This document shows, in pieces, positions 9,039 to 18,252 of a DNA stretch of 64,000 nt; positions within the stretch are counted from its first letter, which is position 1, and each line of letters starts with the position of its first letter. This stretch comes from Cupriavidus malaysiensis (GTDB lineage Bacteria > Pseudomonadota > Gammaproteobacteria > Burkholderiales > Burkholderiaceae): assembly GCF_001854325.1 (NCBI RefSeq), contig NZ_CP017755.1:2294001-2358000 (forward strand). The letters are read 5' to 3'. Made by a program: the position numbers and the translations under genes. The notes beneath the pieces are model-generated. The model saw only the letters and a list, made by a program, of their open reading frames with translations. It did not search any database and was not told the origin of the DNA.

Positions 9039-10556
9039 ATGCGCAGACAAAGCCTGATCGCCGCCTGCACCGCCGTGCTCGCCGCCGGCTGCACGCTCGC
9101 GCCCCGCTACGAGCGTCCCGCCGCGCCGGTCGACGCGGATTTCCCGCGCGGCGGCGTCTACGACCACCAGCCGGAGGCGGCCGGCGCCGCCGACAAGAGC
9201 CGCAGCGCCGCGGGCCTGGCCGCGCCCGAGATCGGCTGGCGCGATTTCTTCGCCGACGCACGCCTGCAGCAGCTGGTCGAACTGGCGCTGCGCAACAACC
9301 GTAACCTGCGCGTGGCGGTGCTCAATATCGAAGCCTCCCGCGCGCAGTACCAGATCGCGCGCGCCGCGCTGTTCCCCGCGCTCAGCGCGGCCGGCTCGAT
9401 GACCCGGACGCGCACGCCCAAGGACCTGACCCTGAGCGGCAAGCCGATCACCACGGAATATTCGGTCGGCCTCGACGTCTCCTGGGAGATCGACTTTTTC
9501 GGCCGCGTCCGCAGCCTCAAGGACCAGGCGCTGGCGCAGTATTTCGCCCAGGCCGAGAACCGCAAGGCGGCGGAGATCGCGCTGGTGTCGGCGGTGGCCG
9601 ACCAGTACCTGACCATGCTGGCCTACGACGATGCGCTCACCGTCACGCGCAACACCCTGGCGACGGCACAGGAGTCATTCCGCATCACCAAGCTGCAGTT
9701 CGACACCGGCACCGGCTCCGAGCTGGCCCTGCGCCAGGCCGAGGGCGTGGTCGAGCAGGCGCGCGCCAACCTCGAGTCGCAGCAGCGGCTGCGCGCCCAG
9801 GCCGAGAATGCGCTGGTGCTGCTGGTGGGCGAGCCGCTGCCGGCCGATCTGCCTGCCGGCCTGGCGCTGGACAGCCAGGACCTGCTGGCCGACATTCCGC
9901 CCGGGCTTCCATCCGACCTGCTCGCGCGCCGCCCCGACATCGCCGCCGCCGAGCAGGTGCTGCGCGGTGCCAACGCCAATATCGGCGCCGCGCGCGCGGC
10001 CTTCTTCCCGCGCGTGACGCTGACCGGCAGCGGCGGCACGCTGTCGCCCACCTTCGGCGGCCTGTTCAAGCCGGGCTCCGCCGCATGGTCGTTCACGCCG
10101 CAGATCACCCTGCCCATCTTCGAGGGCGGGCAGAACGTCGCCAACCTCGACCTGGCGCACGTGCAGAAACGCATCGACATCGCCAACTACGAGAAGGCGA
10201 TCCAGACCGCCTTCCGCGAAGTCGCCGACGGGCTCGCCGCGCGCGGCACCTATGACAACCAGATCCGCTCGCTGGCGCTCTTCACCAGCACCCAGCGCCG
10301 GCGCCTGGAGTTGTCCGAAATGCGCTACCGCAGCGGGGTCGACAGCTACCTGAGCGTGCTGACGGCGCAGACCGATTTCTACTCGGCCCAGCAGCAGCTG
10401 ATCACGGCCCGGCTGCAGCGCCTGACCAACCTGGTCGACCTGTACCAGGCGCTGGGCGGCGGCTGGCTGGAGCACACCGGCGACACGCCGCGCCCGTCCG
10501 ATGCAGCGGTCGACTACGCGCAAGCGCCCGGCCGCGCCGCCGGCAAGCTGCCATGA
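9039..10556 (+). CDS. RND efflux outer-membrane factor (OprM/OpcM/NodT family lipoprotein)
   Basis: This 505-residue TolC-like channel completes the tripartite pump. The start at 9039 gives a proper lipoprotein signal (LAAGC lipobox) followed by TLAPRYERP, typical of the family; an upstream in-frame start would overlap the pump gene and spoil the signal. Conserved blocks include IGWRDFFADARLQQLVELAL, LRVAVLNIEASRAQY, LLARRPDIAAAEQ and ANANIGAARAAFFP. Two repeated outer-membrane efflux domains cover nearly the whole chain. GGAAGG precedes the ATG inside the end of the pump gene, which suggests translational coupling. Confidence 0.93.
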   Translation: MRRQSLIAACTAVLAAGCTLAPRYERPAAPVDADFPRGGVYDHQPEAAGAADKSRSAAGLAAPEIGWRDFFADARLQQLVELALRNNRNLRVAVLNIEASRAQYQIARAALFPALSAAGSMTRTRTPKDLTLSGKPITTEYSVGLDVSWEIDFFGRVRSLKDQALAQYFAQAENRKAAEIALVSAVADQYLTMLAYDDALTVTRNTLATAQESFRITKLQFDTGTGSELALRQAEGVVEQARANLESQQRLRAQAENALVLLVGEPLPADLPAGLALDSQDLLADIPPGLPSDLLARRPDIAAAEQVLRGANANIGAARAAFFPRVTLTGSGGTLSPTFGGLFKPGSAAWSFTPQITLPIFEGGQNVANLDLAHVQKRIDIANYEKAIQTAFREVADGLAARGTYDNQIRSLALFTSTQRRRLELSEMRYRSGVDSYLSVLTAQTDFYSAQQQLITARLQRLTNLVDLYQALGGGWLEHTGDTPRPSDAAVDYAQAPGRAAGKLP

Positions 10557-10702
10557 CTTGACCAAAGTCAGAGGCGGATACATCACTATCGGCCAAAATG
10601 ATGCTTTGGCTCACCAACGACTGGCTTCACGCGGCATCGCGCCCTGCTCACCGCAGCACCCGGGCCGCCGGCGCCAGGCGGCACAACTAGGACATCCAGC
10701 GC

Positions 10703-10972
10703 ATGAGAACGCTCGGCTATAGAATCATGGGTATCGCGATCGCCCTCGCAGTGGTCGGCCTGCTGATCGCCATCCCCTTCAGCGAAGTGCCCGGCAACCC
10801 CCACCTGTTCCGGTTGATGCTGGAAGGCTATCGCATCCACCTGATCCCCGACGGCTCCTCGCCCACCGGTTACCTGGTCAACCTGATGAGCGGCGACTGG
10901 CTGTTGCTGTGCTCCGGAGTCTTCCTTACAGGCTTCGTGATCGCCACGCTCGGCCACGTGCGCCGGACCTGA
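10703..10972 (+). CDS. Small two-helix membrane protein, 89 aa
   Basis: The protein has an N-terminal hydrophobic helix (IMGIAIALAVVGLLIAIPF) and a second near the C-terminus (WLLLCSGVFLTGFVIATLG), ending in a short basic tail. No family is recognised. An AGGA ribosome binding site lies 10-13 nt upstream. It is 147 nt past the efflux operon and could be a separate unit. Function unknown. Confidence 0.6.
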   Translation: MRTLGYRIMGIAIALAVVGLLIAIPFSEVPGNPHLFRLMLEGYRIHLIPDGSSPTGYLVNLMSGDWLLLCSGVFLTGFVIATLGHVRRT

Positions 10973-11084
10973 AGCGGCGCCGGCGCGGCGCGCGCCTTGC
11001 GCGCCGCAACGATCGCCGCCCGCCTCGCCGCTCCCTCGCACTACTGCGCAGCCGCCGCCCCGCTTCGCCCTCCCGCGCGCGCTC

Positions 11085-11123
11085 CTCTCCTGCGCTGCTC
11101 TCCTGCGCTGCTCTCCTGCGCTC
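11085..11123 (+). repeat. Tandem 13-bp repeat, three copies
   Basis: CTCTCCTGCGCTG occurs three times head to tail (the last copy ends in C). It lies in the 239-bp gap before the ATPase gene. It is probably slippage-prone low-complexity DNA with no evident function. Confidence 0.7.
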
Positions 11124-11211
11124 CCCCTCCTGCGCGTCCCCGATTCCCAGCCCGGCAGGCGTCGCGACAGCGTGACGCTGCCCCCGGCACCCTCCTGCCC
11201 AGCCCTTTGCC

Positions 11212-11787
11212 ATGCCCACCACATCCGTTGCCGACACCTCCGCATCATCCCGCTTCATCGTACTGACCGGCGGCCCCGGCGCCGGCAAGACGACCCTGCT
11301 GGAAGCCCTCGCCGGCGCCGGCTATGCCTGCAGCGAAGAAGCGGGGCGCGGCATCATCCGGGACCAGGTCGCCATCGGCGGCAACGCGCTGCCCTGGTGC
11401 GATGCGACGGCCTTCGCCGAAGCCATGCTGGCCTGGGAGATGCGCTCCTATCATCTCGCCGGCCGCCAGCCCGGCCTGGTCTTCTTCGACCGCGGCATGC
11501 CGGACGTGGCCGGCTACCTGCGCCTGAGCGGGCTGCCTGTGCCCGCGCACGTCGAGCGCGCCGCGCGCATCTTCCGCTATCGCCCTCAGGTCTTCCTGCT
11601 GCCGCCCTGGCGCGAGATCTTCACGCAGGACGCCGAACGCCGGCAGAGCTACGAAGAGGCCGTGCGTACCTGCGAAGCGATGCGGGCCACTTACGCGGCC
11701 TATGGCTACCAACTGGTCGAGGTGCCGCCGGGCAGCGTCGCCCGGCGGGCAGCGTTCGTGCTGGAGCAGGCGGGCGCCCTGTCCTGA
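11212..11787 (+). CDS. P-loop NTPase, AAA_28-like predicted ATPase
   Basis: This 191-residue cytosolic protein has a Walker A motif GGPGAGKTTLLEAL near residues 20-33 and a Walker B-like VFFDRGMPD near residue 90. The overall pattern (kinase-like fold with LLPPWREIFTQDAERRQSYEEA) matches the AAA_28 family of predicted ATPases, whose members are mostly uncharacterised and resemble nucleoside or small-molecule kinases. The start follows a serine/alanine-rich leader. It is followed on the same strand by a DUF2459 lipoprotein about 107 nt downstream; no functional link is evident. Confidence 0.75.
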   Translation: MPTTSVADTSASSRFIVLTGGPGAGKTTLLEALAGAGYACSEEAGRGIIRDQVAIGGNALPWCDATAFAEAMLAWEMRSYHLAGRQPGLVFFDRGMPDVAGYLRLSGLPVPAHVERAARIFRYRPQVFLLPPWREIFTQDAERRQSYEEAVRTCEAMRATYAAYGYQLVEVPPGSVARRAAFVLEQAGALS

Positions 11788-11894
11788 TGCGCTCGCGTTC
11801 CGGGCTTGCGGCAGGCAGCGGTGCGCCGCCTACACTTCCCGCAGGGCCATGCGATGCATGGTCCATCGACAGGAACCTATCGACAGGAGCCCAG

Positions 11895-12566
11895 TTGCGC
11901 CGGAACGGTCCGCCCTGCCCCACACCGCGTCCGCGCCTGCTGGCGCTGGCAATGCTGCTGCTCGCCGGCTGCGCGTCGGCCCCGCCCCCCGTGCCGGGCG
12001 GTCCGCCGGTGACCCGCATCGCCGTGATCGCGCGCGGCTGGCACACCGACATCTGCCTGGCGTACCCCGATGCGGGCGAGCGCGTGCGGGCACTGGCCAG
12101 TGGATTCGACGGCGCGCGCTTTCTCTGCTTCGGTTTCGGCGAGCGGCAATTCGTCATGGCGCGCGAGCATGGCGTGCTGGCCACGCTTTCAGCGCTGCTG
12201 CCGAGCCGGGCCGCGCTGCTGATGACGGTGCTGAACGCGCCGCCGGAAGCCGCCTTCGGCGCGAGGGAGGTAGTCAATCTCGAAGTCGGCGAGAAGGGTC
12301 TGGATGGCCTGCAGGCCTATCTGCGCGCCTCCGTGCAGGACACCGCTGACGGACAAGCCATGCGCCTTGGCGATGGCCCGTATCCGGGCAGTGTGTTCTT
12401 CGCCGCCACCGGCACCTACGATGCCTTCTTCACCTGCAATACCTGGACGGCCGAGGGGCTGCGCGCGGCGGCGCTCCCGGTCGACGGCAACATCCTGCTC
12501 TCCGGCACGCTGATGCGGCAGGCGCGCGGGCTGGCGCGGCAGCAGGCGCCGGCACTAGCACGGTGA
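11895..12566 (+). CDS. DUF2459 family lipoprotein
   Basis: A TTG start at 11895 is chosen because AGGAG lies 5 nt upstream and because it gives a clean lipoprotein signal (RPRLLALAMLLLAGC) of normal length; the ATG further upstream would place about 36 extra residues in front of the signal. The 223-residue product shows DUF2459 features: IAVIARGWHTDICL near the N-terminus and FFTCNTWTAEGLRAAALPV near the C-terminus, with histidine and cysteine suggesting a papain-like fold. Family members are of unknown function and often sit near urease genes, which are not seen here. It converges with a tiny lipoprotein gene and overlaps it by 12 nt. Confidence 0.75.
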   Translation: MRRNGPPCPTPRPRLLALAMLLLAGCASAPPPVPGGPPVTRIAVIARGWHTDICLAYPDAGERVRALASGFDGARFLCFGFGERQFVMAREHGVLATLSALLPSRAALLMTVLNAPPEAAFGAREVVNLEVGEKGLDGLQAYLRASVQDTADGQAMRLGDGPYPGSVFFAATGTYDAFFTCNTWTAEGLRAAALPVDGNILLSGTLMRQARGLARQQAPALAR

Positions 12567-12707
12567 CGGCGTGCACACCGTGGCACCTTGCGGCGGCACC
12601 ACGACGGTTGTCTTTGCTGGGGGATTGGGGTCGCTGCTGCTGAAGGACACGCAGCCCGCCAGGGCCAGCGGCAGCAGCGCCGCGATCAGGATGGCATACC
12701 GTTGCAT
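12555..12707 (-). CDS. Very small lipoprotein, 50 aa
   Basis: The 50-residue product begins MQRYAILIAALLPLALAGC, a textbook lipoprotein signal, leaving only about 32 mature residues rich in Ser, Pro, Val and Thr and ending in Cys. A GGAG ribosome binding site lies about 8 nt before the ATG. Small lipoproteins of this type (entericidin-like or unnamed) are common in the order. The stop overlaps the end of the DUF2459 gene on the other strand. Function unknown. Confidence 0.65.
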   Translation of the reverse strand: MQRYAILIAALLPLALAGCVSFSSSDPNPPAKTTVVVPPQGATVCTPSPC

Positions 12708-12898
12708 CGTGGTTCTCCCATGGCCCGGCGGCAAGCGGCCGGGCCGATTGAACGACAATGAATCCAGTATAGGCAGCGACGACTGCGCCACGCCCGGCCG
12801 GTCCCGCTCCGGGTGCCCATCGAGACACTCCGGGGCGGCAGCCGGCCGCGCCGGACGGCGCCAGCCGCACATGGCGCCCGATATGCGCTGGACGAGGC

Positions 12899-14149
12899 TC
12901 AGCCCTTGGCCTTGCCCGGCTGCGGATGGTGCTCGTCCACCGGTACCTTGACCAGCCCGTCGGCGCGGAACATGGCCTTGATGCCGCGCACCGCCTGGCG
13001 GATACGCGACTCGTTCTCGATCAGCGCGAAGCGCACGTACTCGTCGCCGTAGTCGCCGAAGCCGATGCCGGGCGACACGCACACCTTGGCCTTGGCCAGC
13101 AGCTGCTTGGAGAACTCGAGCGAACCCAGCGCACGGTAGGGCTCCGGGATGCGCGCCCAGATGTACATCGACGCCTTGGGGATCTCCACCGGCCAGCCGG
13201 ACTCGATCAGCCCGCGCGCCAGCACGTCGCGGCGCGACTGGTATTGCGCCGCGATCTCCTTCACGCATTGCTGGTCGCCTTCGAGCGCGGCGATCGCGGC
13301 CACCTGCAGCGGCGTGAAGGTGCCGTAGTCGTGATAGCTCTTGATGCGCGTGAGCGCCGCCACCAGGTCCGGATTGCCGACCATGAAGCCGATGCGCCAG
13401 CCCGCCATGTTGTAGCTCTTGGACAGCGTGAAGAACTCCACCGCGATGTCCTTCGCCCCCGGCACCTGCATGATCGACGGCGCCTTCCAGCCGTCGAAGA
13501 CGATGTCGGCATAGGCCAGGTCGTGCACCACGAAGATATCGTGCTTGCGCGCCAGCGCGATGACGCGCTCGAAGAAGTCCAGCTCGACGCATTGCGCGGT
13601 CGGGTTGGAGGGAAAGCCCAGCACGATCATCTTGGGCTTGGGATAGCTGCCGCGGATCGCGCTTTCCAGCTCGGCGAAGAAGTCCACCCCGGGCGTCAGC
13701 GGCACCGAGCGGATATCCGCGCCGGCGATCACCGCCCCGTAGATGTGGATCGGGTAGCTGGGATCGGGCACCAGCACGGTATCGCCGCGGTCGAGCGTGG
13801 CCAGCATCAGGTGGGCCAGGCCTTCCTTGGAACCGATGGTGACGATGGCTTCGCTGTCGGGGTCGATATCGACCTCGTAGCGTTCGCGGTACCAGTGCGA
13901 GATGGCGCGGCGCAGGCGCGGGATGCCCTTGGAGGCCGAATAGCCGTGGGTGTCGGCGCGCTGGGCGGCCTCGGTGAGCTTGGCCACGATATGCGGCGGC
14001 GTGGCACCGTCGGGGTTGCCCATGCTCATGTCGATGATGTCCTCGCCACGGCGGCGGGCGGCCATCTTCAACTCGGCGGTGATATTGAAAACGTAGGGGG
14101 GAAGGCGATCGATGCGCGCAAAGCGGCGCTTGCCCGAAGCGGCAGACAT
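12899..14149 (-). CDS. alaC: Alanine/glutamate-type aminotransferase, AlaC-like
   Basis: This PLP-dependent fold-type I enzyme (416 aa) most resembles AlaC, the glutamate-pyruvate transaminase, which makes alanine from pyruvate and glutamate in the cytosol. Diagnostic parts include [36 protein letters not shown] at the N-terminus, [26 protein letters not shown] and the Schiff-base lysine K244 in [16 protein letters not shown]. The run just cited at the N-terminus is typical of AlaC rather than AspC. The ATG at 14149 follows AAAGGAAC; the open frame extends further upstream but without a ribosome binding site. Related aminotransferases with different keto acids cannot be excluded. Confidence 0.85.
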   Translation of the reverse strand: MSAASGKRRFARIDRLPPYVFNITAELKMAARRRGEDIIDMSMGNPDGATPPHIVAKLTEAAQRADTHGYSASKGIPRLRRAISHWYRERYEVDIDPDSEAIVTIGSKEGLAHLMLATLDRGDTVLVPDPSYPIHIYGAVIAGADIRSVPLTPGVDFFAELESAIRGSYPKPKMIVLGFPSNPTAQCVELDFFERVIALARKHDIFVVHDLAYADIVFDGWKAPSIMQVPGAKDIAVEFFTLSKSYNMAGWRIGFMVGNPDLVAALTRIKSYHDYGTFTPLQVAAIAALEGDQQCVKEIAAQYQSRRDVLARGLIESGWPVEIPKASMYIWARIPEPYRALGSLEFSKQLLAKAKVCVSPGIGFGDYGDEYVRFALIENESRIRQAVRGIKAMFRADGLVKVPVDEHHPQPGKAKG

Positions 14150-14226
14150 GGAGTTCCTTTCAACGTAAGCGCCCGGAACCGTCCGAGCGACGCGTCCTGC
14201 CGTTGGTGCGGCAGGCGGAACACATC

Positions 14227-14784
14227 TTAGCGAGGAAGACCGGAAGCGGCAAGCGTTGAATCGGCGCCGGCGTCTTCCGCAACGGCATCGGCAACGGCGC
14301 GCAGCAAGGCATCGACCTCGTCCTCGTTCCACACCATGAGCCCGGCCTCGGCCAGCAACGCGGCGGCCACGCCCTGCCCCGCACGGTGCGCACCGGTGAA
14401 GCTGCCGTCGTAATGCGCGCGGTTGCCACAGGAGGGACTGAATGCCTTCAACAGGGCATGTCGGCAGCCGCGCTCGCGCGCGAGCGCCAGGGCCTGCTGC
14501 GCACCGGATACAAAGGCTGCGCTGACGTCGCCGCCGCTGCGCTCGCGCACCACGGCGACGCCGGCCAGCACCTGCGGCCCGCTGCCGCCGACGATTTCCG
14601 CCGGCGGTCGCGGCACCGGCAGGCCGCCCAGCAGCTCGGGACAGGCCGGCACCAGTTCGAAGACCTCGCGCAGCCGCGCCAGCACGGCATCCGGCTGCGC
14701 CTTGCCCTGGCCGTCGTAGCGCACGGGCCGGCCCAGCAGGCAGGAACTGATCAGCAAGGCGGGACGGGAAGCGGCAGGCGGCAT
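14227..14784 (-). CDS. DUF523 family protein
   Basis: This 185-residue cytosolic protein has the DUF523 opening [19 protein letters not shown], the block [20 protein letters not shown] and the later cysteine motif [15 protein letters not shown]. The conserved cysteines suggest a metal or redox site. The family is widespread (YbbK and related) but its role is not established. It lies 77 nt upstream of the aminotransferase gene on the same strand, so the two may be co-transcribed. Confidence 0.8.
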   Translation of the reverse strand: MPPAASRPALLISSCLLGRPVRYDGQGKAQPDAVLARLREVFELVPACPELLGGLPVPRPPAEIVGGSGPQVLAGVAVVRERSGGDVSAAFVSGAQQALALARERGCRHALLKAFSPSCGNRAHYDGSFTGAHRAGQGVAAALLAEAGLMVWNEDEVDALLRAVADAVAEDAGADSTLAASGLPR

Positions 14785-14864
14785 GCGGTACGGACCGGGA
14801 CGTAGGAAAGCCGCCCCAGTCTACACCAGCCGCCGCCGCGCCCCGTTCCTTGCGGGCGCTCCGC

Positions 14865-15932
14865 TCAGAAGCGGTGGCGCAGGCCGATGGTGGCGCCGGC
14901 CTGGTTCTGGCCGGCGACCACGGTGCCGTTGCCGCTCAGGCCCAGCGCCGAGCCGTTCTTGTTCTTGGTGTAGCCCAGCATCGCGTAGGCGTCGGTGCGC
15001 TTGGACAGCGAGTAGTCGGCCACCAGCGCGAACAGCCACGGATCGGCGCCGCTGTTCTTGGTGTCGGTGTAGTAGGCCGCGCCGGTCAGCATCAGCGCCG
15101 GCATCACGCGGTACTGCGCGCCGAGCCAGTAGACGTTGTTGCGGGTCACCGCGGCGGTGGCGCTGGCGGTGCCTTCGTCGCGCAGCCAGCGGTAGCCGGC
15201 GAAGACCTTGGCATCGCCGAAGGCGTAGGACGCGCCCACGGCCACGCGGCGGGCCGCGCGGTCCTGCAGCGCCGCGCTGGCGCCCTGGAACTGGTCATAG
15301 GCCACGCCGGCCGAGAACGGGCCGTTGCCGTACGACACGCCGCCGCCGAAGTTCTTGGCGGCCTTGAAGGCGCCCGGGGTCTCGCCGTTGTTGTCGCGGC
15401 CGAAGCTGTAGAAGGCGGTGGCGGTCAGGCCGCCGAACTTGCCGGTGTACTTGACAGCGTTGTCGGCACGGCCGTTGAACAGCGAGTCGACGCTGTTCAG
15501 CGAGTAGCGCGGGCCCACGCCCATCGGATCGTAGGCGCCGAACAGGTCGTACAGCGCGTTCTGCTGGCGGCCCAGCGTGACGGCGCCGAAGTCGCCTTGC
15601 ACGCCGACGTAGGCCTGGCGGCCGAACAGGCGGTTGCCCTGGCCGGACATGCCGGTGTCGAGGTCGAAGCCGCTTTCCAGCACGAAGATGCCCTTGAGGT
15701 TGTTACCCAGGTCTTCGGTGCCGCGCAGGCCCCAGCGCGACCCGGACAGGTTGCCCGAGTTCATGCGATAGACGGTCTCGCTGCCGTTGTTGGCAGCCGG
15801 GGCGTGGCTGGCCACTTCGATGCCGGCATCGACGATGCCGTAGAGCGTCACGTTGGACGCGGCCTGGGCGTAGGCCCCGCCGGAGACCGCGGCGGCGGCC
15901 AATGCAAGGAGAGCTTTCTTCACTGTATTCAC
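14865..15932 (-). CDS. Outer-membrane porin, Gram-negative porin (OmpC-like, betaproteobacterial) family
   Basis: A 355-residue trimeric porin. The signal peptide ([20 protein letters not shown]) is followed by the typical start [13 protein letters not shown], then the [14 protein letters not shown] block, many alternating amphipathic strands and the C-terminal [10 protein letters not shown] with terminal Phe required for outer-membrane assembly. No ATG is available: GTG at 15932 (or GTG at 15923, three codons later) starts the frame. Neither has a strong ribosome binding site; an A-rich tract precedes it. It allows diffusion of small hydrophilic solutes. The gap to the next gene upstream is 337 bp. 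Confidence 0.93.
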   Translation of the reverse strand: MNTVKKALLALAAAAVSGGAYAQAASNVTLYGIVDAGIEVASHAPAANNGSETVYRMNSGNLSGSRWGLRGTEDLGNNLKGIFVLESGFDLDTGMSGQGNRLFGRQAYVGVQGDFGAVTLGRQQNALYDLFGAYDPMGVGPRYSLNSVDSLFNGRADNAVKYTGKFGGLTATAFYSFGRDNNGETPGAFKAAKNFGGGVSYGNGPFSAGVAYDQFQGASAALQDRAARRVAVGASYAFGDAKVFAGYRWLRDEGTASATAAVTRNNVYWLGAQYRVMPALMLTGAAYYTDTKNSGADPWLFALVADYSLSKRTDAYAMLGYTKNKNGSALGLSGNGTVVAGQNQAGATIGLRHRF

Positions 15933-16269
15933 TCGGTCTTTTTTTGTCGGATGACGATCCCCGCCCGCACCGCATCGGGCCGATCGGCCGGCATGGCGCG
16001 AGCGCCCTCCCGGCGCATCCGGAACCGCGAGGAACCGGGCACCACGGAAGCAGCTGACGACGGAACGCGCCGCGACATCGGCAGGAATCGACGGGCTGAT
16101 CGCGGTGAAGACGTGGCTGGCACATCCCCGCCCCATGCTGCCGTGCTGCGCTGCTGCACCGGGTCACCGCGACAGTGAGCGCATTGTGACGGTGTTCTGT
16201 GAAAGAAATATGTCGCTTTGTCTCTGTCGCCAGACAGGCAGCGCGCCCTGCGGGGCGCGCCGGCGGCAT
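15933..16269. other. Intergenic 337 bp, porin upstream region
   Basis: No gene found. It must hold the porin promoter on the minus strand; a lower-GC patch around 16185-16225 is the most likely place, but no clean -35/-10 pair is visible. The downstream end of the LysR gene borders it at 16270. Confidence 0.4.
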
Positions 16270-17184
16270 TCAGGCCGGGAAGGGATAGGCGGCGTCGAAG
16301 GCGGCGAAGCGCGCCTCCAGGAACTCGATCAGCCGGCGCTGGCGATAGGCCGGAAAACGGTTGCGCAGGAACACGAGCTGCAGCGGCAGGGCCTGCCCGT
16401 ACCAGTCGCGCAGCAGCAGTTCGAGCCGGCCGTCGCGGATGTCGGCGGCAACGTCGAACCAGCTCTTGAAGGCGATGCCGTGCCCGCCCAGCGCCCAGTC
16501 GCGCACCACCGCGCCGTCGTCGCTGGTGCGGCGCCCGCTCGCTTCGACCTCCACCTGCTGGCTGCCCGACTGGAAGCGCCAGCGCATGCGCGCCTGTCCT
16601 CCGGGCGCCAGGCACAGCAGTTGGTGGCGGGCGAGCTGCTCGGGCGACGCCGGCCTGCCGGCGCGCGCGAGGTATGAGGGGGCGGCCACCGCCACGCGCC
16701 GCGTGGTGGTGAGCTGGCGCCGCACCAGGCTGGAGTCTTCGAGCCAGCCGACGCGCACGGCCAGGTCCACATTGCTGCGGAAGAGGTCGGCCAGGGTATC
16801 GCCGATGGACAATTCCAGCGAAAGCTGCGGGTGGGTCTCGAGGAAATCGTCGAGCCAGCCGCGCAGCCAGCTGCGCCCCAGGTCCGACGGCGCCGACAGG
16901 CGCAGCGGCCCGGCCAGCTCTTCGCGTTGCTCGGCCAGGGCGCCCTCGCCTTCTTCCAGTGCGGCCAATGCCCTGCGCGCGGCGTCCAGGAACAGCCGGC
17001 CCTCCTCGGTCAGGCGCATGCGGCGGGTGGTGCGGGCAAACAGCCGCGCATTGAGACGCTGCTCCAGCCGGATCAGCGCGGCGCTGGCGGTGGCGGCGGT
17101 ACGGTCGAGTTCGCGTGCCGCCGCGGAAAGGTTCTCCAGTTCGGCCGTGCGCACGAAGAGCTTGAGGTCGTCGAGGGAATACAT
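16270..17184 (-). CDS. LysR-family transcriptional regulator
   Basis: The 304-residue protein has an N-terminal winged helix-turn-helix (MYSLDDLKLFVRTAELENLSAAARELDRTAATASAALIRLEQRLNARLFARTTRRMRLTEEG, roughly residues 1-65) and a C-terminal LysR substrate-binding domain with RLSAPSDLGRSWL and AVRVGWLEDSSLVRR, closest to the CrgA/DmlR-like subgroup. The ATG at 17184 is the standard family start; the frame extends upstream through the MerR gene but only as a shadow. Target genes are unknown. The nearest upstream gene is a MerR regulator on the same strand, 41 nt away, so the two regulators may be co-transcribed. Confidence 0.88.
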   Translation of the reverse strand: MYSLDDLKLFVRTAELENLSAAARELDRTAATASAALIRLEQRLNARLFARTTRRMRLTEEGRLFLDAARRALAALEEGEGALAEQREELAGPLRLSAPSDLGRSWLRGWLDDFLETHPQLSLELSIGDTLADLFRSNVDLAVRVGWLEDSSLVRRQLTTTRRVAVAAPSYLARAGRPASPEQLARHQLLCLAPGGQARMRWRFQSGSQQVEVEASGRRTSDDGAVVRDWALGGHGIAFKSWFDVAADIRDGRLELLLRDWYGQALPLQLVFLRNRFPAYRQRRLIEFLEARFAAFDAAYPFPA

Positions 17185-17225
17185 GTTGGACGGGCGGGCA
17201 TGGCCCGGCGATGGGTCGGGAAAGG

Positions 17226-17603
17226 TCAGAGAAGGTCGGGGCCGGTCAGGACCGCCGGTGCAAAAGGGCAAGGCTGGCCGATGCGCGCCGCCAGCTCGCC
17301 GCGCAGCGCGCCCAGCTCGGCCAGGCGTGCGTCGATCACCGCCAGCTTGGCGCGCAGCAGCGCCGACAAGGTCTCGGCGGGATCCTCCGCCGCCCGCAGC
17401 GTGGCGCCGTGCGCGGCGATTTCGGCCAGCGAAAAACCCAGCGCCTGCGCGACGCGCACGTAGCGCAGCCACTCCACCGTCTCCGGCGGGAAGTCCCGAT
17501 AGCCATTGGCCAGCCGCCGTCCCTTTAGCAAGCCCACCTTTTCATAAAACCGCACCGCGTCGCGCGACAGTCCTGCCCGCTCGGCCAGCTCTCCAATGCG
17601 CAT
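17226..17603 (-). CDS. MerR-family transcriptional regulator
   Basis: A 125-residue regulator with the MerR winged helix at residues 1-70 (MRIGELAERAGLSRDAVRFYEKVGLL, NGYRDFPPETVEWLRYVRVAQALGFSLAEI) and a short dimerisation helix. A single Cys near the C-terminus (GQPCPFAP) recalls ZntR/CadR-type metal sensors but the characteristic set of metal-binding cysteines is not present. It is divergent from a four-helix membrane protein gene, with a TGGAG-N4-CTCCA operator between them, which suggests that it controls that gene and itself. Confidence 0.85.
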   Translation of the reverse strand: MRIGELAERAGLSRDAVRFYEKVGLLKGRRLANGYRDFPPETVEWLRYVRVAQALGFSLAEIAAHGATLRAAEDPAETLSALLRAKLAVIDARLAELGALRGELAARIGQPCPFAPAVLTGPDLL

Positions 17604-17645
17604 CCAGCGCCTCCACTCGTCCTGGCGCCACCCCGCCGGCGGCGC

Positions 17646-17666
17646 TTGACCCTGGAGCTTACTCCA
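17646..17666 (+). promoter_or_regulatory. MerR-type operator/promoter
   Basis: TTGACC (17646-17651) acts as a possible -35 and is followed at once by the dyad TGGAG-CTTA-CTCCA (17653-17666), the geometry seen at MerR-family promoters where the dyad sits in an over-long -35/-10 spacer. It lies between the merR-like gene (43 nt) and the membrane protein gene (about 100 nt). The -10 element is weak, as expected for an activator-dependent promoter. Confidence 0.6.
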
Positions 17667-17767
17667 TGCCCCAGCCTTGCGGCACGTCTCACCCCGTGCC
17701 GGCGCGGCGGCCGGCGACGGCCGCCCGGCCTTCCCTTCCCGTCGAGACGACCGACAAGGAGCTGACC

Positions 17768-18226
17768 ATGAACCACCCCCTCCCCACCTCGCTTGCAGGC
17801 AAACGCTACCTGCGCCTCGTGCGTGCCAGTGCCTGGTACGACCTGCTGGTCACTGCCGGCTTTGCCACACCCTGGAGCCTGGCCTGGCTGCATGCCGCCC
17901 TCTCGGCCGCCGGTGCCGCCAGCGGCCTGGGCGCGCTGCCGCCGCTGGACCTGATGCAGACGCTGTTCGCCAACCTGCTCGGTTCCGTGGTGGTGGTCTG
18001 GGCCCTGCTGCGGCTGCGCCGGCCATTGCCCTCGCACGGCGGCTACGATGCCGCCGCGCGCGCGCTGTTCGCGGCATGGCAGGCCTATGCGCTCGCCTGC
18101 GGCGGACCGCGGCTGCTGTGGATCTTCCTCGTCTTCGAGATCGCCTGGGGCGTGGCGCAGGCCCTGCCGTGGCTGGCCGCCGGCTGGCAGGCACGCGATA
18201 CGGCGGCGCCCGCCCGCCGCCCCTGA
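17768..18226 (+). CDS. Hypothetical integral membrane protein, 152 aa
   Basis: Four hydrophobic helices are visible, roughly at residues 20-45, 60-82, 95-115 and 118-140. No named family is recognised. A good AAGGAG ribosome binding site precedes the ATG at 17768. It is divergent from the MerR regulator and preceded by a MerR-type operator, so it may be a stress-induced or metal/drug-related membrane protein. This is inference from context only. Confidence 0.7.
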   Translation: MNHPLPTSLAGKRYLRLVRASAWYDLLVTAGFATPWSLAWLHAALSAAGAASGLGALPPLDLMQTLFANLLGSVVVVWALLRLRRPLPSHGGYDAAARALFAAWQAYALACGGPRLLWIFLVFEIAWGVAQALPWLAAGWQARDTAAPARRP

Positions 18227-18252
18227 CGGCGCAGGCGGGCCGGCCCTGCCGC

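Noticed and set aside
4316..9094. A very long open frame on the minus strand (about 1590 codons) opposite the efflux operon
   Set aside because: It is the antisense shadow of the adaptor and pump genes; composition is rich in His, Gln, Arg and Gly repeats typical of high-GC antisense frames and it lacks a ribosome binding site and domain signatures.
11085..11123. 13-bp tandem repeats as a CRISPR-like or regulatory array
   Set aside because: Three adjoining copies without spacers; simple slippage repeat.
14850..16178. Plus-strand open frame opposite the porin gene
   Set aside because: The minus-strand frame is an unmistakable porin; the plus-strand frame is its mirror and shows no family motif.
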